A stretch of DNA of 64,000 bases from Pomphorhynchus laevis (GCA_012934845.2 WNNJ02003715.1:28190-92189), one strand, 5' to 3'. Shown: positions 22,949-34,429, numbered from the stretch's first letter. Notes: generated by a model from the letters alone, not told the origin. Made by a program: numbers and translations.

Positions 22949-24980
22949 CAACGCAATATTAAAGTTTGTTTTCTTGAAACTATTGCTCATATATTTATAT
23001 CATTATAAAGAAGAACGAAATTTTAGAACGCATAGAATGCGGAAATTTAGCAAGCACAGTAAAAGAGCAAATGGAAAAGCGATTATGACCAACTCGACTA
23101 ATAAAATCCGAGATGTATTTAGTCGGCATAAGAGCAAGCCATCACCAATTTTCTCCCATAAAAAGTCAAGAGTATTCGCTTATAATGAGCTGATTCCCGG
23201 AGACCACCTTAGTTTTGAATCAGCAGAATCAAAATTCTTAGAATGCATACATGCGATATTTACGAATTTTGTTAATATTGATGATAAGTGCTTAATTGGA
23301 CTAAGCTTATGCGTTGACTACGATGAACATCTGAAAAGTATGTTCAATTTTGAGGGACCTGTTCAGAAGGGTACAGTCTTAAGGATTCACCTTGACGTGA
23401 ATTTTGTTCAAATCAAGGTATACAAGTATTTGCATCAACACATTAATCGAGCGGATGTTGTAGAAAGGTCTTTGAAAACTAATGTACAGTCAACAGACAT
23501 ATTACCTTTTACTAATGAAACTTTTGTGTCCTATTGTCTTAGCGGTCAACGGGGTATTATAGTTTTCATCGACCCGAAAAAGTTATTGTTAAAGCAGCTG
23601 GCCGAAGTTGCAGGAACACATGTTACTGCAGAGGCTGTTGAAGCTGGTACTAAGTTTGGTATTGTTGTCGCAGCGAGAACACTCAAAAAATTTACGAGAA
23701 ATACAGCCTTACAATCTGTTGCCAAAGGTACTGGAAAACTGGCTGGTCCGGTGCTTGGAACCGCTGTGGAAGCAACTAATACTGGTTTAAAAATTGCTAG
23801 CAAGAAGAAACAATTAAACCGTGGTGAACTGACAAAAATTGCATTTAACTCATTTATTGCAAAGGAAGCCACTAAAGGCTCAGCCGCTGTAATTGGTGGT
23901 ATAGGAGGATCAATAATCGGGGAAATACTTTTGCCTATTCCAATTTTAGGAGGAATTGCTGGTAGTATTGTCGGTGGTACAGTAGGCGCTCTCGTAGATT
24001 CGGGTGGTGCAAAAATTATCGGTAACGCTCTTGTACAGGCTCTAAAGGATATCAAGATCAAAAAAATAGTTAAATCGAAATTTTATACAAACGATGAATA
24101 TAAGAATACTGTATTTCTCATATGCGACGACAAACCAGTACGTCAAGTCGATAGTATGTCTGGTCTACAATCGATAAATGATATGATCAAAAATAAAGAA
24201 TTACAATTATACGAACAAGATGATCAGTCAAATATCAGTGATCTGGATTAGTTTTTAATATATATCTCTTTTCAAAGAATTATAAATTTAATAATTTTCA
24301 GCAGCCAATATTTCATGAAATGATAAAAACAATACGGATGATCAGTGCTCTTATTTTCAATTATTTCAAAACAAAATTATATTTTTGTTGGATTTTATTA
24401 GATGAAATTATTATCCAATTTAGCTTTCTTATATATTCATTAATTAAAATGTTTCTTTAAAAGGAAAATTATCGAATAAAAATATTTAAATGAATACGCA
24501 TCTTACTTAATGTGCGAAAACCCTATTTTTTGTTTAACAAAATGTAATATATTTTAATGGGTTCCGACATTATCCTCAAGATGTGAAGGGCGCTTATTAA
24601 ATTTAATAGAAAATATAAGAAAGATTATTAAATTATTTAAATTTAATTATTAAATTTTTTATATAAAAATTTAATAGACCGAGAAATATATTATATAAAA
24701 CTATATAAAGTTTGTCATATTATATTAACTTTCAGGAAAATACAAACCACTTTAGCATTTTTCTTAAAGATTTTTTAATTTAATGCTTATTCAGTGCATT
24801 ATTGAGACAGAATTTATATAACTAATTTAAAATTAAATAAATAGTAAACTTGAAGGTTGATATATGACTTGTCTAGCCATTAATAGAGTTTTTTTTATTA
24901 AAAACGTTTTGATAATTGAATGATTAATTAAATGTTTGCAAAAGCCATCGTTCAAATCTTGACATGTGATTTGAACATAA
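22949..24980 (+). repeat. 2.03-kb segmental duplication, copy 1
   Basis: The segment matches 48223-50254 with a constant offset of 25274 and no indel that I could find. It covers the whole LRAT-like gene and about 730 bp of AT-rich 3' flank. Differences are few in the outer parts (about four by hand count in each of the first 600 and last 900 bases) and are concentrated in two internal coding blocks at 23567-23707 and 23965-24055. The 3' end abuts the tail of a LINE; the 5' end has no mobile-element signature. Confidence 0.95.
22974..24251 (+). CDS. LRAT-like/glycine-zipper protein, paralog 1
   Basis: An intact 425-codon frame. Residues 1-70 are basic. LIPGDHLSF at 73-81 and TNETFVSYCLSGQ at 180-192 resemble the opening L.PGDHI block and the closing NCEHFV.YC.TG block of the LRAT (NlpC/P60-like thiol transferase) fold, with the usual spacing. 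The catalytic cysteine of NCEHF is replaced here (NETF), so the domain would be inactive as an acyltransferase. Residues 302-350 form a glycine-zipper region (GGIGGSIIG, GGIAGSIVGGTVGAL) that could pack as membrane-inserting helices. The C-terminus is acidic (EQDDQSNISDLD). The start is uncertain: Met22 (MRKFSKH, base 23037) is an alternative and would remove a hydrophobic first segment. Host origin is inferred from its intactness; the fold call is tentative. Confidence 0.8.
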   Translation: MKLLLIYLYHYKEERNFRTHRMRKFSKHSKRANGKAIMTNSTNKIRDVFSRHKSKPSPIFSHKKSRVFAYNELIPGDHLSFESAESKFLECIHAIFTNFVNIDDKCLIGLSLCVDYDEHLKSMFNFEGPVQKGTVLRIHLDVNFVQIKVYKYLHQHINRADVVERSLKTNVQSTDILPFTNETFVSYCLSGQRGIIVFIDPKKLLLKQLAEVAGTHVTAEAVEAGTKFGIVVAARTLKKFTRNTALQSVAKGTGKLAGPVLGTAVEATNTGLKIASKKKQLNRGELTKIAFNSFIAKEATKGSAAVIGGIGGSIIGEILLPIPILGGIAGSIVGGTVGALVDSGGAKIIGNALVQALKDIKIKKIVKSKFYTNDEYKNTVFLICDDKPVRQVDSMSGLQSINDMIKNKELQLYEQDDQSNISDLD

Positions 24981-24984
24981 TCAC

Positions 24985-27640
24985 GTAAAAAAAGATTTAT
25001 TTTAACGTGGCAAATGCGTGCCAGCGCACGCTAACATGACCACAATAAAACAAAAATGTTAATCATCTGTCGAGAAGTTGTGAATGGAGGTGTTTAAATG
25101 TGATAAAGGAGAGAACGCAGCGATGGCGAGGTGGGGTGAGTGTCGTCTAAGAAAGGAAGGTTGATGAACAATGGGGAGTTGACAGCGATGAGACGAAATG
25201 TTACGAGAAGAAGACGGAGTTTGATGCGGATGTGGATGGTGGGCCAGGAGAGTTGGGCAAGATATGTAGATGTGTTGTCGAAGCGACAAAGACGTATGAT
25301 CACTCAATCGGCAGAGTTGATTATTCGTTGTAGGGGTAGGATGATGGATTTTGGAGAATTGGCGAAAATGCTAAGGCAGTAATCGATTTTAGGGAAAAGA
25401 AGCGATGAAAGAAGAGACATACAAGAACGGAAGTCGATAAGGGGGCGGATACGGCGGATCTCACAAATAATTAAGTTAAACGATCGGACCTTGTCACGGA
25501 CGAAGGGTTTAAGGGAAAGGTGATCATCGAAATGGAAAGCCTAAGAAAGTGAGATTGTGGACTATGGGGATGATCGATGAGGCAAAAGATACAGTGGGTG
25601 GATATATGTTTGGTTTACGGGAGAGGATCCACATCATTTTGGACTTGTCAGGGTTTAGAACGAGATGGATATTGGAGAGACGTTTGTAGATAGAAGAAAG
25701 GCAATTTGAGGCAGAAATGATGATATCGTGTATGCGATGTGCGGGTGCGTGAGCATAGATGAGGATATCATCGGCGTATTGCATGACGTTAAAGGAGTAA
25801 GGTTTGATAAACGGAGAGAGATCGCCAAGCAGAAGAGTGAAAAACAGGGGACCTAGGACTGAATCTTGTGGGACCCCGCAAAAATAGGGATGGGAGGGGA
25901 GGATTATAAATTAGAACAGACGCTTAAGGAACGGTCGGATAGTTATGAGGCAAACCATGCTACGGAGGAGGAAGAAAATCCCTAATGATAACGAAGGCGA
26001 GAAAGGAGGACGGAGTGGTCGAGAAGTGAGTAAGTCGTTGTAAACTTTTATGCAGGCGATTTCTGTGGAGTGATTAGAGCGAAAATCGGATTAGAAAGGA
26101 GGGTACAGATTGGATGAGGAGAGATAAGCGTTGATCTGTATTAAGATGATGCGTTCTAAGAGCTTAGAAAGAGTAGGGAGTAGTTAAATGGGGCGATAGC
26201 TAGAAGGAAGAGAGGGGTCGAGTGATTGTTTCTTAAGGAGAGGAAGAACGATTGCAAATTTCCAGGGTGAAGGAAAGATACGACTGCGGATGGACGAGTT
26301 AAACAAGGTTGTGAGAAAAGGGGATATCGATAAGCATATGGATTTAAGTATGTGGGTAGGCAGGGGATCGACAGGTGATGTTTTGTTGGGCAAGGACATG
26401 AGGACAGATGAGATTTCGGTAGGTGAGACAGGGAGAAGTTGAAAGAGTTCCGGGAGGATGAGGCTAGGCGGGGCAGAGTGGGATAGGATGGAGACCGGGG
26501 TGTGAGAGAGCAACGTGGATACTTTAGTTTTTAGAAATGACGAATAATCATGGGGATTGGATTGATGTTGCAAGGCGAAGAGGAGCGAGCAAGGATTGAG
26601 TTAAAAGTATGCCAGAGAGTATTAGAGTTGAATAAAGTGATGATTTTATGCTGCCAGAAGGAGTTGCATTTGGTACGTAGTAGGTTGAGATGAGACCGGC
26701 GAAGAGCAAGATAGGAATCACGGAAAGACGGAGTGATCGAGCGGAAATTACGTCTGAGAGAGCGGTGATAGACTCAAAAAGCATGACGGAGTCGACGCTT
26801 TGAAAGTGTATATTGGATGTCAAACCATGGGGCATGGTGCAAGCTACGGTGTGGGTGAGGCTTGAAAGGCCAGAGAAGATCGAGAGTGGGTGTGAGTTCA
26901 GAGTCGCAAAGAAAGGCAAGATCGTGAGGAGAGGAACATTTTATTGTGGGATAGGATAGATACGATTTGAGTAAGGCAGAGCGGAGAAGGGATATGTCAA
27001 GATATCTCTAAGGGGGACGTAGGATTGTATGTGTGTGAGGAGGGGTGTGGTTGTGAGTGAGATCAAGGGTGACGAGAAAGTGATCAGATAAACCAGGATC
27101 GAAGATGGACAGTAAGGTGTAGGCAGCAAAATGATCGGGGACAGCGATGATGACGAATTCCCCGACAAGAATATGTGTAGGGGCAGTGGAGATGGGTTTG
27201 TAGTTATAGTTAGATAGAATGTTGATGAACTGGATGAACTCGGTGGAAGAGGGGAGGTCGAGGCGGATGTTGAAGTCGCCAAGAACGATTGAAGGGATGG
27301 AGGACAAAGAACAGTGGGACAGAAGTTCAGCGAGTTCAGTAAAAAATAAGGAGATAGGAGCAGATGAACCTGGACGGTGTACAATGGCGATATCTAGAGT
27401 GATCGGGTTAGAAGAACGATAAGTGAGCAGTTTAAAAGAGCAAGGACTGAAAGGGGAAGTGATTTTGCGAATAGACGCGGGGTGACGGGCTAATGCGACA
27501 ATGCCGCCATAATTAGAGTATTTAGAAGGTGATGAGCTGAGGGGTCGAGCGGATTAGACTAGTGAGCAACCGGTAGAGAGCAAACGGCGGATGGAGAGGT
27601 GGTCAGAATCGGAATGCCAGGATTCGGTGAGAAAGAAGAA
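24985..27640 (-). mobile_element. LINE family 1 (CR1/L2-like), near full-length decayed copy
   Basis: A minus-strand LINE. Its 3' end shows the family tail GCCACGTTAAAATAAATC and the hairpin GCGTGC/GCACGC (25016-25031). Upstream in coding order are the endonuclease (SSIPSIVLGDFNIRL near 27300), an inter-domain segment (about 26900-26580), and RT motifs (SLPSSYRPI near 26200, MQYADDILIYAHAP near 25780, LVLNPDKSKMM near 25680). The C-terminal part, best preserved at 53145-53462, comes last. Frames are split by numerous indels. It abuts the 3' edge of the 2-kb duplication, so it inserted there or helped define that edge. Confidence 0.8.
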
Positions 27641-27821
27641 TCAGGTAGATTAATCAGATAGAAATACCTGATTAATTAACACCTACTAGGTGTGTTATTA
27701 CCTGATTAACACAAAATTATACACAACCAAATGTTTTATTTAAATCTTTTAATAAACATACTGTTGTAAAGAAAATATCAAACGCTTGTATTTTTACAAA
27801 ATGTAATATATTTTTAAGATT
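27641..27821. other. Short AT-rich junction with small inverted repeats
   Basis: ACCTGATTAA recurs around 27668-27710, and AACACCTA/TAGGTGTGTT forms a small stem. This may be a scar of insertion between the LINE and the next repeat. No gene. Confidence 0.4.
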
Positions 27822-27894
27822 GTTGGGAGGATGTCCACCTTAGAAGAAGACTAATATCGAGATCGCCCAAGTACCCCAAATGCGTACTTAAGTT
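27822..27894 (+). repeat. Conserved small-ORF repeat, copy 3 (partial)
   Basis: GAAGAAGACTAAT and CGCCCAAGTACCCCAAATGCG correspond to the ORF region of copy 2 (AAGAAGACTAATCCCGAG, then GCCCAAGTGCCCCAAAGGCG). Translated in the same frame it gives KKTNIEIAQVPQMRT, with a stop just before KK. It is fused directly to the truncated RT end of the next LINE. Confidence 0.55.
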
Positions 27895-30270
27895 TTCCCA
27901 TTCAAAGACAGATGCTGGGCCCGTTTTAGAGTCCCTTTAGCTCTCTTCAAAATACCTTTAAGTCTATCCATGTCAGCTTTCGCCGACCAGTTCACCGTAA
28001 TTGTGAACCCCAGGTATTTTACTCGAATTGTGAAGATGGGGAGTTGTTGAGGTTGCAAAATGGAGGAGAGTGCAGATAGTGCTAGTCTCTTAAGTTTCTT
28101 TTTATATTGGAGTGGCGCCATGAAAGACTACCACCTGCGATTTTTCAGAGTTTAGAATAAGATTGGATGTGGATACCTGATCTTTTAATCTTAAAAAGAA
28201 TCGGTTGATGTCCGAGACTACATCTTTGTAACAGCGTCCAGAAAACAGGCCTGTGGTATCATCAGCATATACCACAAGATAATGATCGCGTTTGAAAGCC
28301 TTTAAGAGAACAATAGAGCTAGCAAGATATAAGATACGAGATAGTGGGGTACCTTGAGGCACACCTGTAAGAGGGTAGAACTGATGATCATCAGGGTCGT
28401 CTTCATAGTAGAACCGCTTGATGTACAGCAATATCTTCACCCTGTTAATAATTCTGCAGGCAGCCCGAGGGACCTGAGAGAGGAGATAACGAACGGAATT
28501 TAGATACGGTCAAATGCAGCGGAAAAGTCAAGAAAAACAGCCACATCAAGCTGATGACTCTTATCCTGACAAAACTGATGCACTTCATTAATTGCTAAAT
28601 AAACCAAACGCCCTTTGACAAACCCATGAAAACTCGGTGGGATTAAGTTACGCGTCCTTTGATAATCGCGGATTCTACGCGCAAGCGCTTTTTCGTAGAT
28701 GGATATGAGGGAATTTTGAATCGAAATGGACTGCCGTTCGTTGGGACATGAAACCGATTTTTTCTTAGGTAAAAATATACGTCGGCTAATATTGATGCCG
28801 GCTACATCAGATCGTGATGCTAAAAGCATTGTGAAAAGCATTGCCAAAAGCTGACAAACTCGAGAAGATAGTGGAGCAACGGATTTGAAAATGCCCGGAA
28901 TTGGCCCCAGGAGTTAAGGATATTCGTAACAGATAAGTCCCTGCTCCTGAAGTAATCTTAAGGCGGGATTAGCTGGGGAGAAAAAAATTTCTCTATAATT
29001 ATGTAGGGCTAGTGACTCCTCCAAAAGTCTATCAAGGCCTACGCTAATAATACAAAACCGATGTCCTCTCCCGCCAGCAGACTAGTTTATCCTTCTTGAA
29101 TATCTTCCAGAAGGAAGCCTGAGAGGGACTAAGACGATCAATACTCGTCATGTCCCTACTCAGCTAGATCCGATATCTAGAACTTCAGTATGCATTCGAG
29201 ATAACCTGCCTGAAGGAAGCAGAGAGATTGAGATGGTGTAACATTTTTGCTAGGACCTTGAGTTTTGTTGGAGTGGGATTGTAAATTCGAACTCTAAGTA
29301 GTCGAAAGGATCTCAGTAGCTTGCGAAGTGATGTAGGAATTAAATTCGGTCAACTTTTCATTCCCAATTCTGAGGAAGAGTTGGATAGCTGCCTGGAAGT
29401 AGGCCACTCTAATAGGATCAAGAAGAAACCTACTTTTCAGCAACGTATCTTCCTCTAGCAGCCAGCTTATTATATCATGATAAGTGATCAGCTGTTGGTG
29501 CGATTGCTCAGTTCAAATGGGTTACAACAATTATATCTTATGTAGTAATATGTCGAGGAGAGAATTTTTTGTAGAGTAATGAAAGGTGAGGTAAGATGGT
29601 TTATGAATAAGATAGTCGATCTTGCCTTTGCGGAGCGCTGCATTAATCCAACGATCAGTTCTATCGTTGAAGTCACCAATTAACATTTTATAACCGATCC
29701 CCAATATTCGATCTAGGAGGTCACGGTTCTTGTGAATTTCTCTTGTTCGAATATAGACATTGGTTATGCTAATACGCTTACCGTTCTTACAGTGATATAA
29801 CTAAACAAGAAAGGGCTGGAAACGAGTAGTTTAATAAGAGAGAAGACCTTAAGGAGCCCTTAACTAAGGTTAAAAGACCTTGTGAAGAAGAGGAGTATGG
29901 AGGGGCTATGCAAGGAGTATAGTGAGTGTAAATATGCTTTGGGATAAATCGAGTAATGTGCTGGGGTATACGGATAGACCTCGGCTCCGGAAAGACTGTA
30001 ACATCTGCATCTCTACCATATAGAAGCCTAAGGACAGAAGCAACTCCAGAATTTCACTGAAGATGTTCGGTAAAAAAGCTCTTGAGAACTTCCCATTGCG
30101 CTAATGTAACCGGAGTGGGACGCCCTTCACCTAGTCAGAACAAAAGGCAGAAAGCTTGCCCTCTCCACCCCCTGTGGCTTCCGGAGAAGTCGCTTGCCCA
30201 CGGGCATTATTTTCATATTCCTCGGTATTTGCGACTGCCCAAAATAAGTTCTTGCAGGCAAGCTTCATAT
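27895..30270 (-). mobile_element. LINE family 2 (I/Jockey-like), copy 1
   Basis: A minus-strand LINE. RT blocks are seen at 28847-28500 (SFHGFVKGRLVYLAINE, VAVFLDFSAAFDRI) and 28440-28102 (YPLTGVPQGTPLS, YLVVYADDTTGLF, LILNSEKSQVVVF). A post-RT piece follows at 28121-27888. Further upstream lie an endonuclease remnant near 29790-29490 and the ORF1/ORF2 junction region near 30080. The 3' end is missing: coding stops at the small-ORF repeat. Stops and frame shifts are present throughout. Confidence 0.75.
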
Positions 30271-30274
30271 GTGT

Positions 30275-32640
30275 AATACAATAAATTCTTGAACAGCACA
30301 ATGGAGGCAGCAAGATATAAGATAGTAGAAAGTGGGGAACCTTGAGTCACATCTGTAATAGGGTAGAACTGGCGTGCATCAGGGTAGTCTTCATAGTATA
30401 ACCGCTTGATGTACATCAATATCTCCAACCTGTAAACAATTCTTGCAGGTAACCCATGGGACCTTGGAGAGGAAACAACAAAGGGAATGGAGATACGGTC
30501 AAATGCAGAAGAAAAGTCAAGGAAAACAGCCACAGCGAGTTGATGACTGCTATCCCGATAAAACTAATGCACTTAACCAATTGCTGAATAAGCCGAGCGC
30601 CCTTTGACAATTTCATGAAAACTCAGTGGGATTAAGTTACGCCTACTTAAATGGTCGCAGATTCTACGAGCAAGCGCTTTTTCGTAAATGGAGATTAGGG
30701 AGTTTTGAATCGAAATGGGCCGCGTGCCTCAAGGACATAAGACCTGACTACGCTTAGTTAAAAAAATTCTACGACTAATATTGATGCCGGCTACATCGGA
30801 TGGTGAGGCTAAAAGCATTGTTACGGCTACTTCTATTCTTTGATTGGCTGTTAAAAGCTGACAGACACGAGAAGATAGTGGAGCGACGGATTTGGAGGTG
30901 CCCGGAAGTGGAAGCTATAAGTTAAGAATATCTGTAACAGATAAGTCCCTGCTCCTGAAGACACCCCAAGACGTGATTGGTTGGAGAGATTAAGTTGCTA
31001 CACAGTTATTTAGAGATATTGACTCTTACAAAACTCTGTTCAGGCCATTGTCTACAATCCAACCCATAGCCCTTTCCCTCCAGCAAACAAATTTCTCTTT
31101 CTTGAATATCTTCCAAAATGATGACTGAGAATCGTTAAGGTGAGAAAGGCCCGCCCTATCTTTGCTCAGCTGGAGACTATATCTAGAGCTTCAGTATTAA
31201 TTCGATACGGTCTGTCTGGCGGAAACAGAGAGATTGGGAAGTTGTAGCATTTTAGCCAGAACCTTGAGTTTGTTGGAGTATGATTTTATAAACGACCTTT
31301 ATAGGTAGTCGAGAGAAACACGGTAGCTTGCGATGAGAGGTAGGAATTAAATTCGGTTAAACTCTCATTACCAATTCTGGGGAAGAGTTGGATAGCTGCC
31401 TGGAAGAAAGCCACTTTGATGGAATCAAAGTGAAAACTCCTTGTAAGCAACGTATCTTCCTCTATCCGCCAATGAATTAGGTCATGAGAGGTGGTCTGTT
31501 TTTGGCGCGATTGCTCAGTACAGATTGGTTTTAACAACCACATCTTATGAAGCAGTAATATGTCGAGGAGAGAATTAGTTCTAGAGCAATGAAAGGTGAG
31601 GGACGGTGGTTTGTGAATAAGATAGTCGTCGTTCCTTGCTCTACAAAGTGCTGCTTTAATCCAATGACCATTTCTGTCGTTGAAGTCACCGAGTAACATG
31701 TCATAGCCACTACCTAAAATACGGTCCAAGAGCTCACGTTTCTTGTGAATTTCCACTGGCCTAATATAGATATTGGCTTTACTGATACGTTTACCGTTCT
31801 TACAAAGTGATATAGCTAAACAATAAAGGGCTAGACAATAATAGTTTAAAAGGATGGACGATCGTAAGAGCATTTAACTAGGGTTAAAGATCTTGAGATG
31901 AAGATGATTGAGGAGGGGTTATGCATGGAGTAAAGTGGGTGTAAATTTGCTTAGGGATGAATTGAGTAATATCTTGGGAGAGACGGATAGACCGGGTCTC
32001 CTGAAGGACTACAATATCTGCATCTCTAGCAGATACAAGGCTAAAAGCGGAAACACCTTCCGAATTCCACTGAAGGATATTCAGTGAAAAAGGCTCTTGA
32101 TTCTTCCCATCGTGTTACTTCAGTTGAAGTGGGATGCTTCCCCTACTCGGAAAAGTTACATTCTCACCGGTACTTTCTTCATTTCCCAATGATCCAATAT
32201 TCCATGAGTTATCTTTCCTGCAACTTCAATGCCGCAATGCTTTGGGAGGACCTATTCCTCTTTTTCGAAAGGGCGCTCTCTGGAAGGTTTGATATAAGGT
32301 TTGATGTTAGAACAGCTTAGGGTTTGGGGTTCGCAAATTTGGAAGCCAAGGAAACAACCAATTTTTCAACTTCTAGAATATAAGCTTGATGCCTCGTTTT
32401 CATCAGACGAATAATGTCAGCCTCAGGAAGTCCAGCGGTTGACAGTGACTTAAAGGCCATTGCCTCTGGATAGTTCCCTGGTTTACCAGAATAGCCATGG
32501 TGACTTCTTTTATAAGATTTGAGAAGGATCATTTACAGGATTATGAGGTATGGACTCCCTCACAATTTGAGCAGTAAGGGCGTAATTCAACTATCCTAGT
32601 GCCTAAATTGAGTAATTTGGTAGTTATCAAGCCTTCACAA
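30275..32640 (-). mobile_element. LINE family 2, copy 2
   Basis: The RT is cut at LSTILYLAASIVLF (30275), where copy 1 begins, so the 3' half is absent. Preserved are VFLDFSSAFDRISIPFV (30533-30480), a good endonuclease block at 31873-31286 (YDMLLGDFNDRNGHW, SFHFDSIKVAFF), the endonuclease start NILQWNSEGVSAL...VVLQETRS near 32100, and the end of ORF1 at 32532-32317 (ADIIRLMKTRHQAYILEV) preceded by a Cys knuckle (CSNCEGVH). The ORF1 N-terminus is missing. It faces copy 3 head to head. Confidence 0.75.
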
Positions 32641-32699
32641 CCTCCGGAAAAAACATCTAATCTTTAACGTCTTCTTAAGATAATTTACAAACGAATATA

Positions 32700-33856
32700 A
32701 TAAAAGAATTATTTTTAACACAATACGATATTTTGAAGCAGAGATTAAAGTTTCCTTCTGCTCATCCGATATATCTGGAGAATATTTAAGCTACTTAAAA
32801 ACTAATCTATCGAATTTGGCCAATATCACACACAAGCCCATTCAGGCATCCTTAAAAGTTAACAATGGTTCACCCTTTTTGTCCGATGGAGACGTAAAGA
32901 TATTGGAGGATGAATTCGGGATTTTTTACTTCAGGCAAATTATGGGGAAGTACGGTGGTCCACTTCCTCTAGCATTCTGCTCTGTCTCAGTGGATCAGGC
33001 GGAGTGCCTGGAGAATAAAGCGTGTAATCCTTTTTGGGACACAACTTAAAGTTCTCTGTCGGAGGATTGGACAACTTGGCTTACCCCCATAGCAATGTAT
33101 GTCATTAATGGTGGCATTGGTCCTCGAAATGTAATCGAAGCCGTTCCTATGGGGTTTGGAGTTCATTGGAGAACCACTCTGGCAAAAAGTGTGAATTACA
33201 CCCTTATTGCTAAAATTGTGAGAAGGTCCATCCATCTTGGTTTTGTAAATGCTCCTTCTTCAAAGATTATAAAAGAAGACACCATGGCGTTTCTGATAAA
33301 CCAGGGAACTTTCCAGAGGCCGTGGCCTATAAGTCACCCGTTGGACTAACTGAGGCTGACGTTATTCGTTTGATAGAAGCGAGGCATCAAACCCATATTC
33401 TAGAAGTTGAAAAATTGGTTATTTCCTTGGCTTCCAAATTTGGAAACCCTAAATCCCCAAGCTGTATCTAACATCAAACCTTATATCAAACCTTCCTAGA
33501 GTGCGCCATGTTCGAAAAAATGCAATGGATCCTCCTAAAGAATTGCGGCATTGAAGTTGGCAGAAAAGATAACTCCTGAAATATTGCCTCATTGGAAAAT
33601 GATGAAAGTGCCGGTTGGCATATGTCTTCTCCGAGAGGGGATGAGAGTGAGAAGGCACACCTTCTTTATTAGTTTGTGCTAGGGGGAAGCATCCCACTTC
33701 AGCTGAAGTAACGCAATGGGAAGTAATCAAGAAATTTTTTCACTAAATATCCTTCAGTGGAATCTGGAAGGTGCTTCCGCTCTTAGCCTTCTATCTGGTA
33801 GAGATGCAGATGCTATAGTCCTTAAGGCGATGCGGTCTGATATTAGTAATAAAAAA
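32700..33856 (+). mobile_element. LINE family 2, copy 3 (5' part only)
   Basis: The plus strand carries ORF1: LSNLANITHKPIQASLK at 32816 onward, then a Cys/His knuckle region in mixed frames (33000-33240), and TEADVIRLIEARHQTHILEV ending near 33470. ORF2 starts at 33716 with SLNILQWNLEGASAL and DADAIVLKAMRSD and breaks off after about 45 codons. It supplies the ORF1 N-terminal part that copy 2 lacks. Ending a LINE in the endonuclease is unusual, since LINEs normally lose their 5' end. Confidence 0.7.
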
Positions 33857-34015
33857 TTTAAAATGAAGAATATTAGTTATGCTCGTTTACACCAATTAGC
33901 GTTTTTGTAAACTAAGAAGTTACGTTTTTGTAAACATTATGTTCTTGAAGGCATAACTTCAATTAATTATGTTCAAAATGATGCATTGTACTAAATACTA
34001 CTTTTTAAACATTTT
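33857..34015 (+). repeat. Fragment of the inverted-duplication repeat
   Basis: TGAAGAATATTAGTTA, GCTCGTTTACACCAATTAGC and CATTATGTTCTTGAAGGCA match the right arm at about 15930-16080 (and 8480-8620 inverted). The fragment is fused to the broken end of LINE family 2 copy 3, about 18 kb from the main arms, so the repeat family is dispersed and not confined to the palindrome. Confidence 0.75.
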
Positions 34016-34429
34016 ATAGTTTGCAACATAAGTTTTTTTGATCGCCCTCGTAATATTTGAAGACGGGAAAAGTGATCGTTTCTTTAAGTCCTGTTTTCAT
34101 GATTGTCTCTGTTTTAGTTTGTTAGAAAATAATGATTTTTATAATAAAAGATAAGGATTTTAATAATAAAATCCTTATCTTATCTTATCTAGTACAGTTT
34201 CAGGTACAGTTACTATCTTATCTAGTACAGGACTACATTTCCGCAAATCGTGATTACGGATTAATCAAAAGGATCCAAGAAAAGCGATTTTACCTGCCAA
34301 TGCAGAAAAAAGGTAAGTACTTGTGAGCAAAGTAACTTAAGGAGTTTTATCCAATTCAAAATCTAGAATCAGTTACAAAAGCGTTAAAGCTATACAATTT
34401 AAACATTCAATATTTCACAACACTCTACC
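34016..34429. other. AT-rich spacer with a 14-bp-stem hairpin
   Basis: AGATAAGGATTTTA at 34149-34162 pairs with 34167-34180 across a 4-nt loop. ATCTTATCTAGTACAG follows twice (about 34182-34198 and 34214-34229). No gene. Confidence 0.6.

Noticed and set aside
23546-24061. 171-codon frame on the minus strand of the LRAT-like gene (and its twin at 48820-49335)
   Set aside because: It is the antisense shadow of the glycine-rich coding region, which reads as a proline- and alanine-rich frame.
25140-25382. Plus-strand arginine-rich frames over the minus-strand LINEs (also 27219-27422, 53284-53535 and the like)
   Set aside because: Antisense shadows of family 1 LINE coding; the minus-strand protein motifs are unambiguous.
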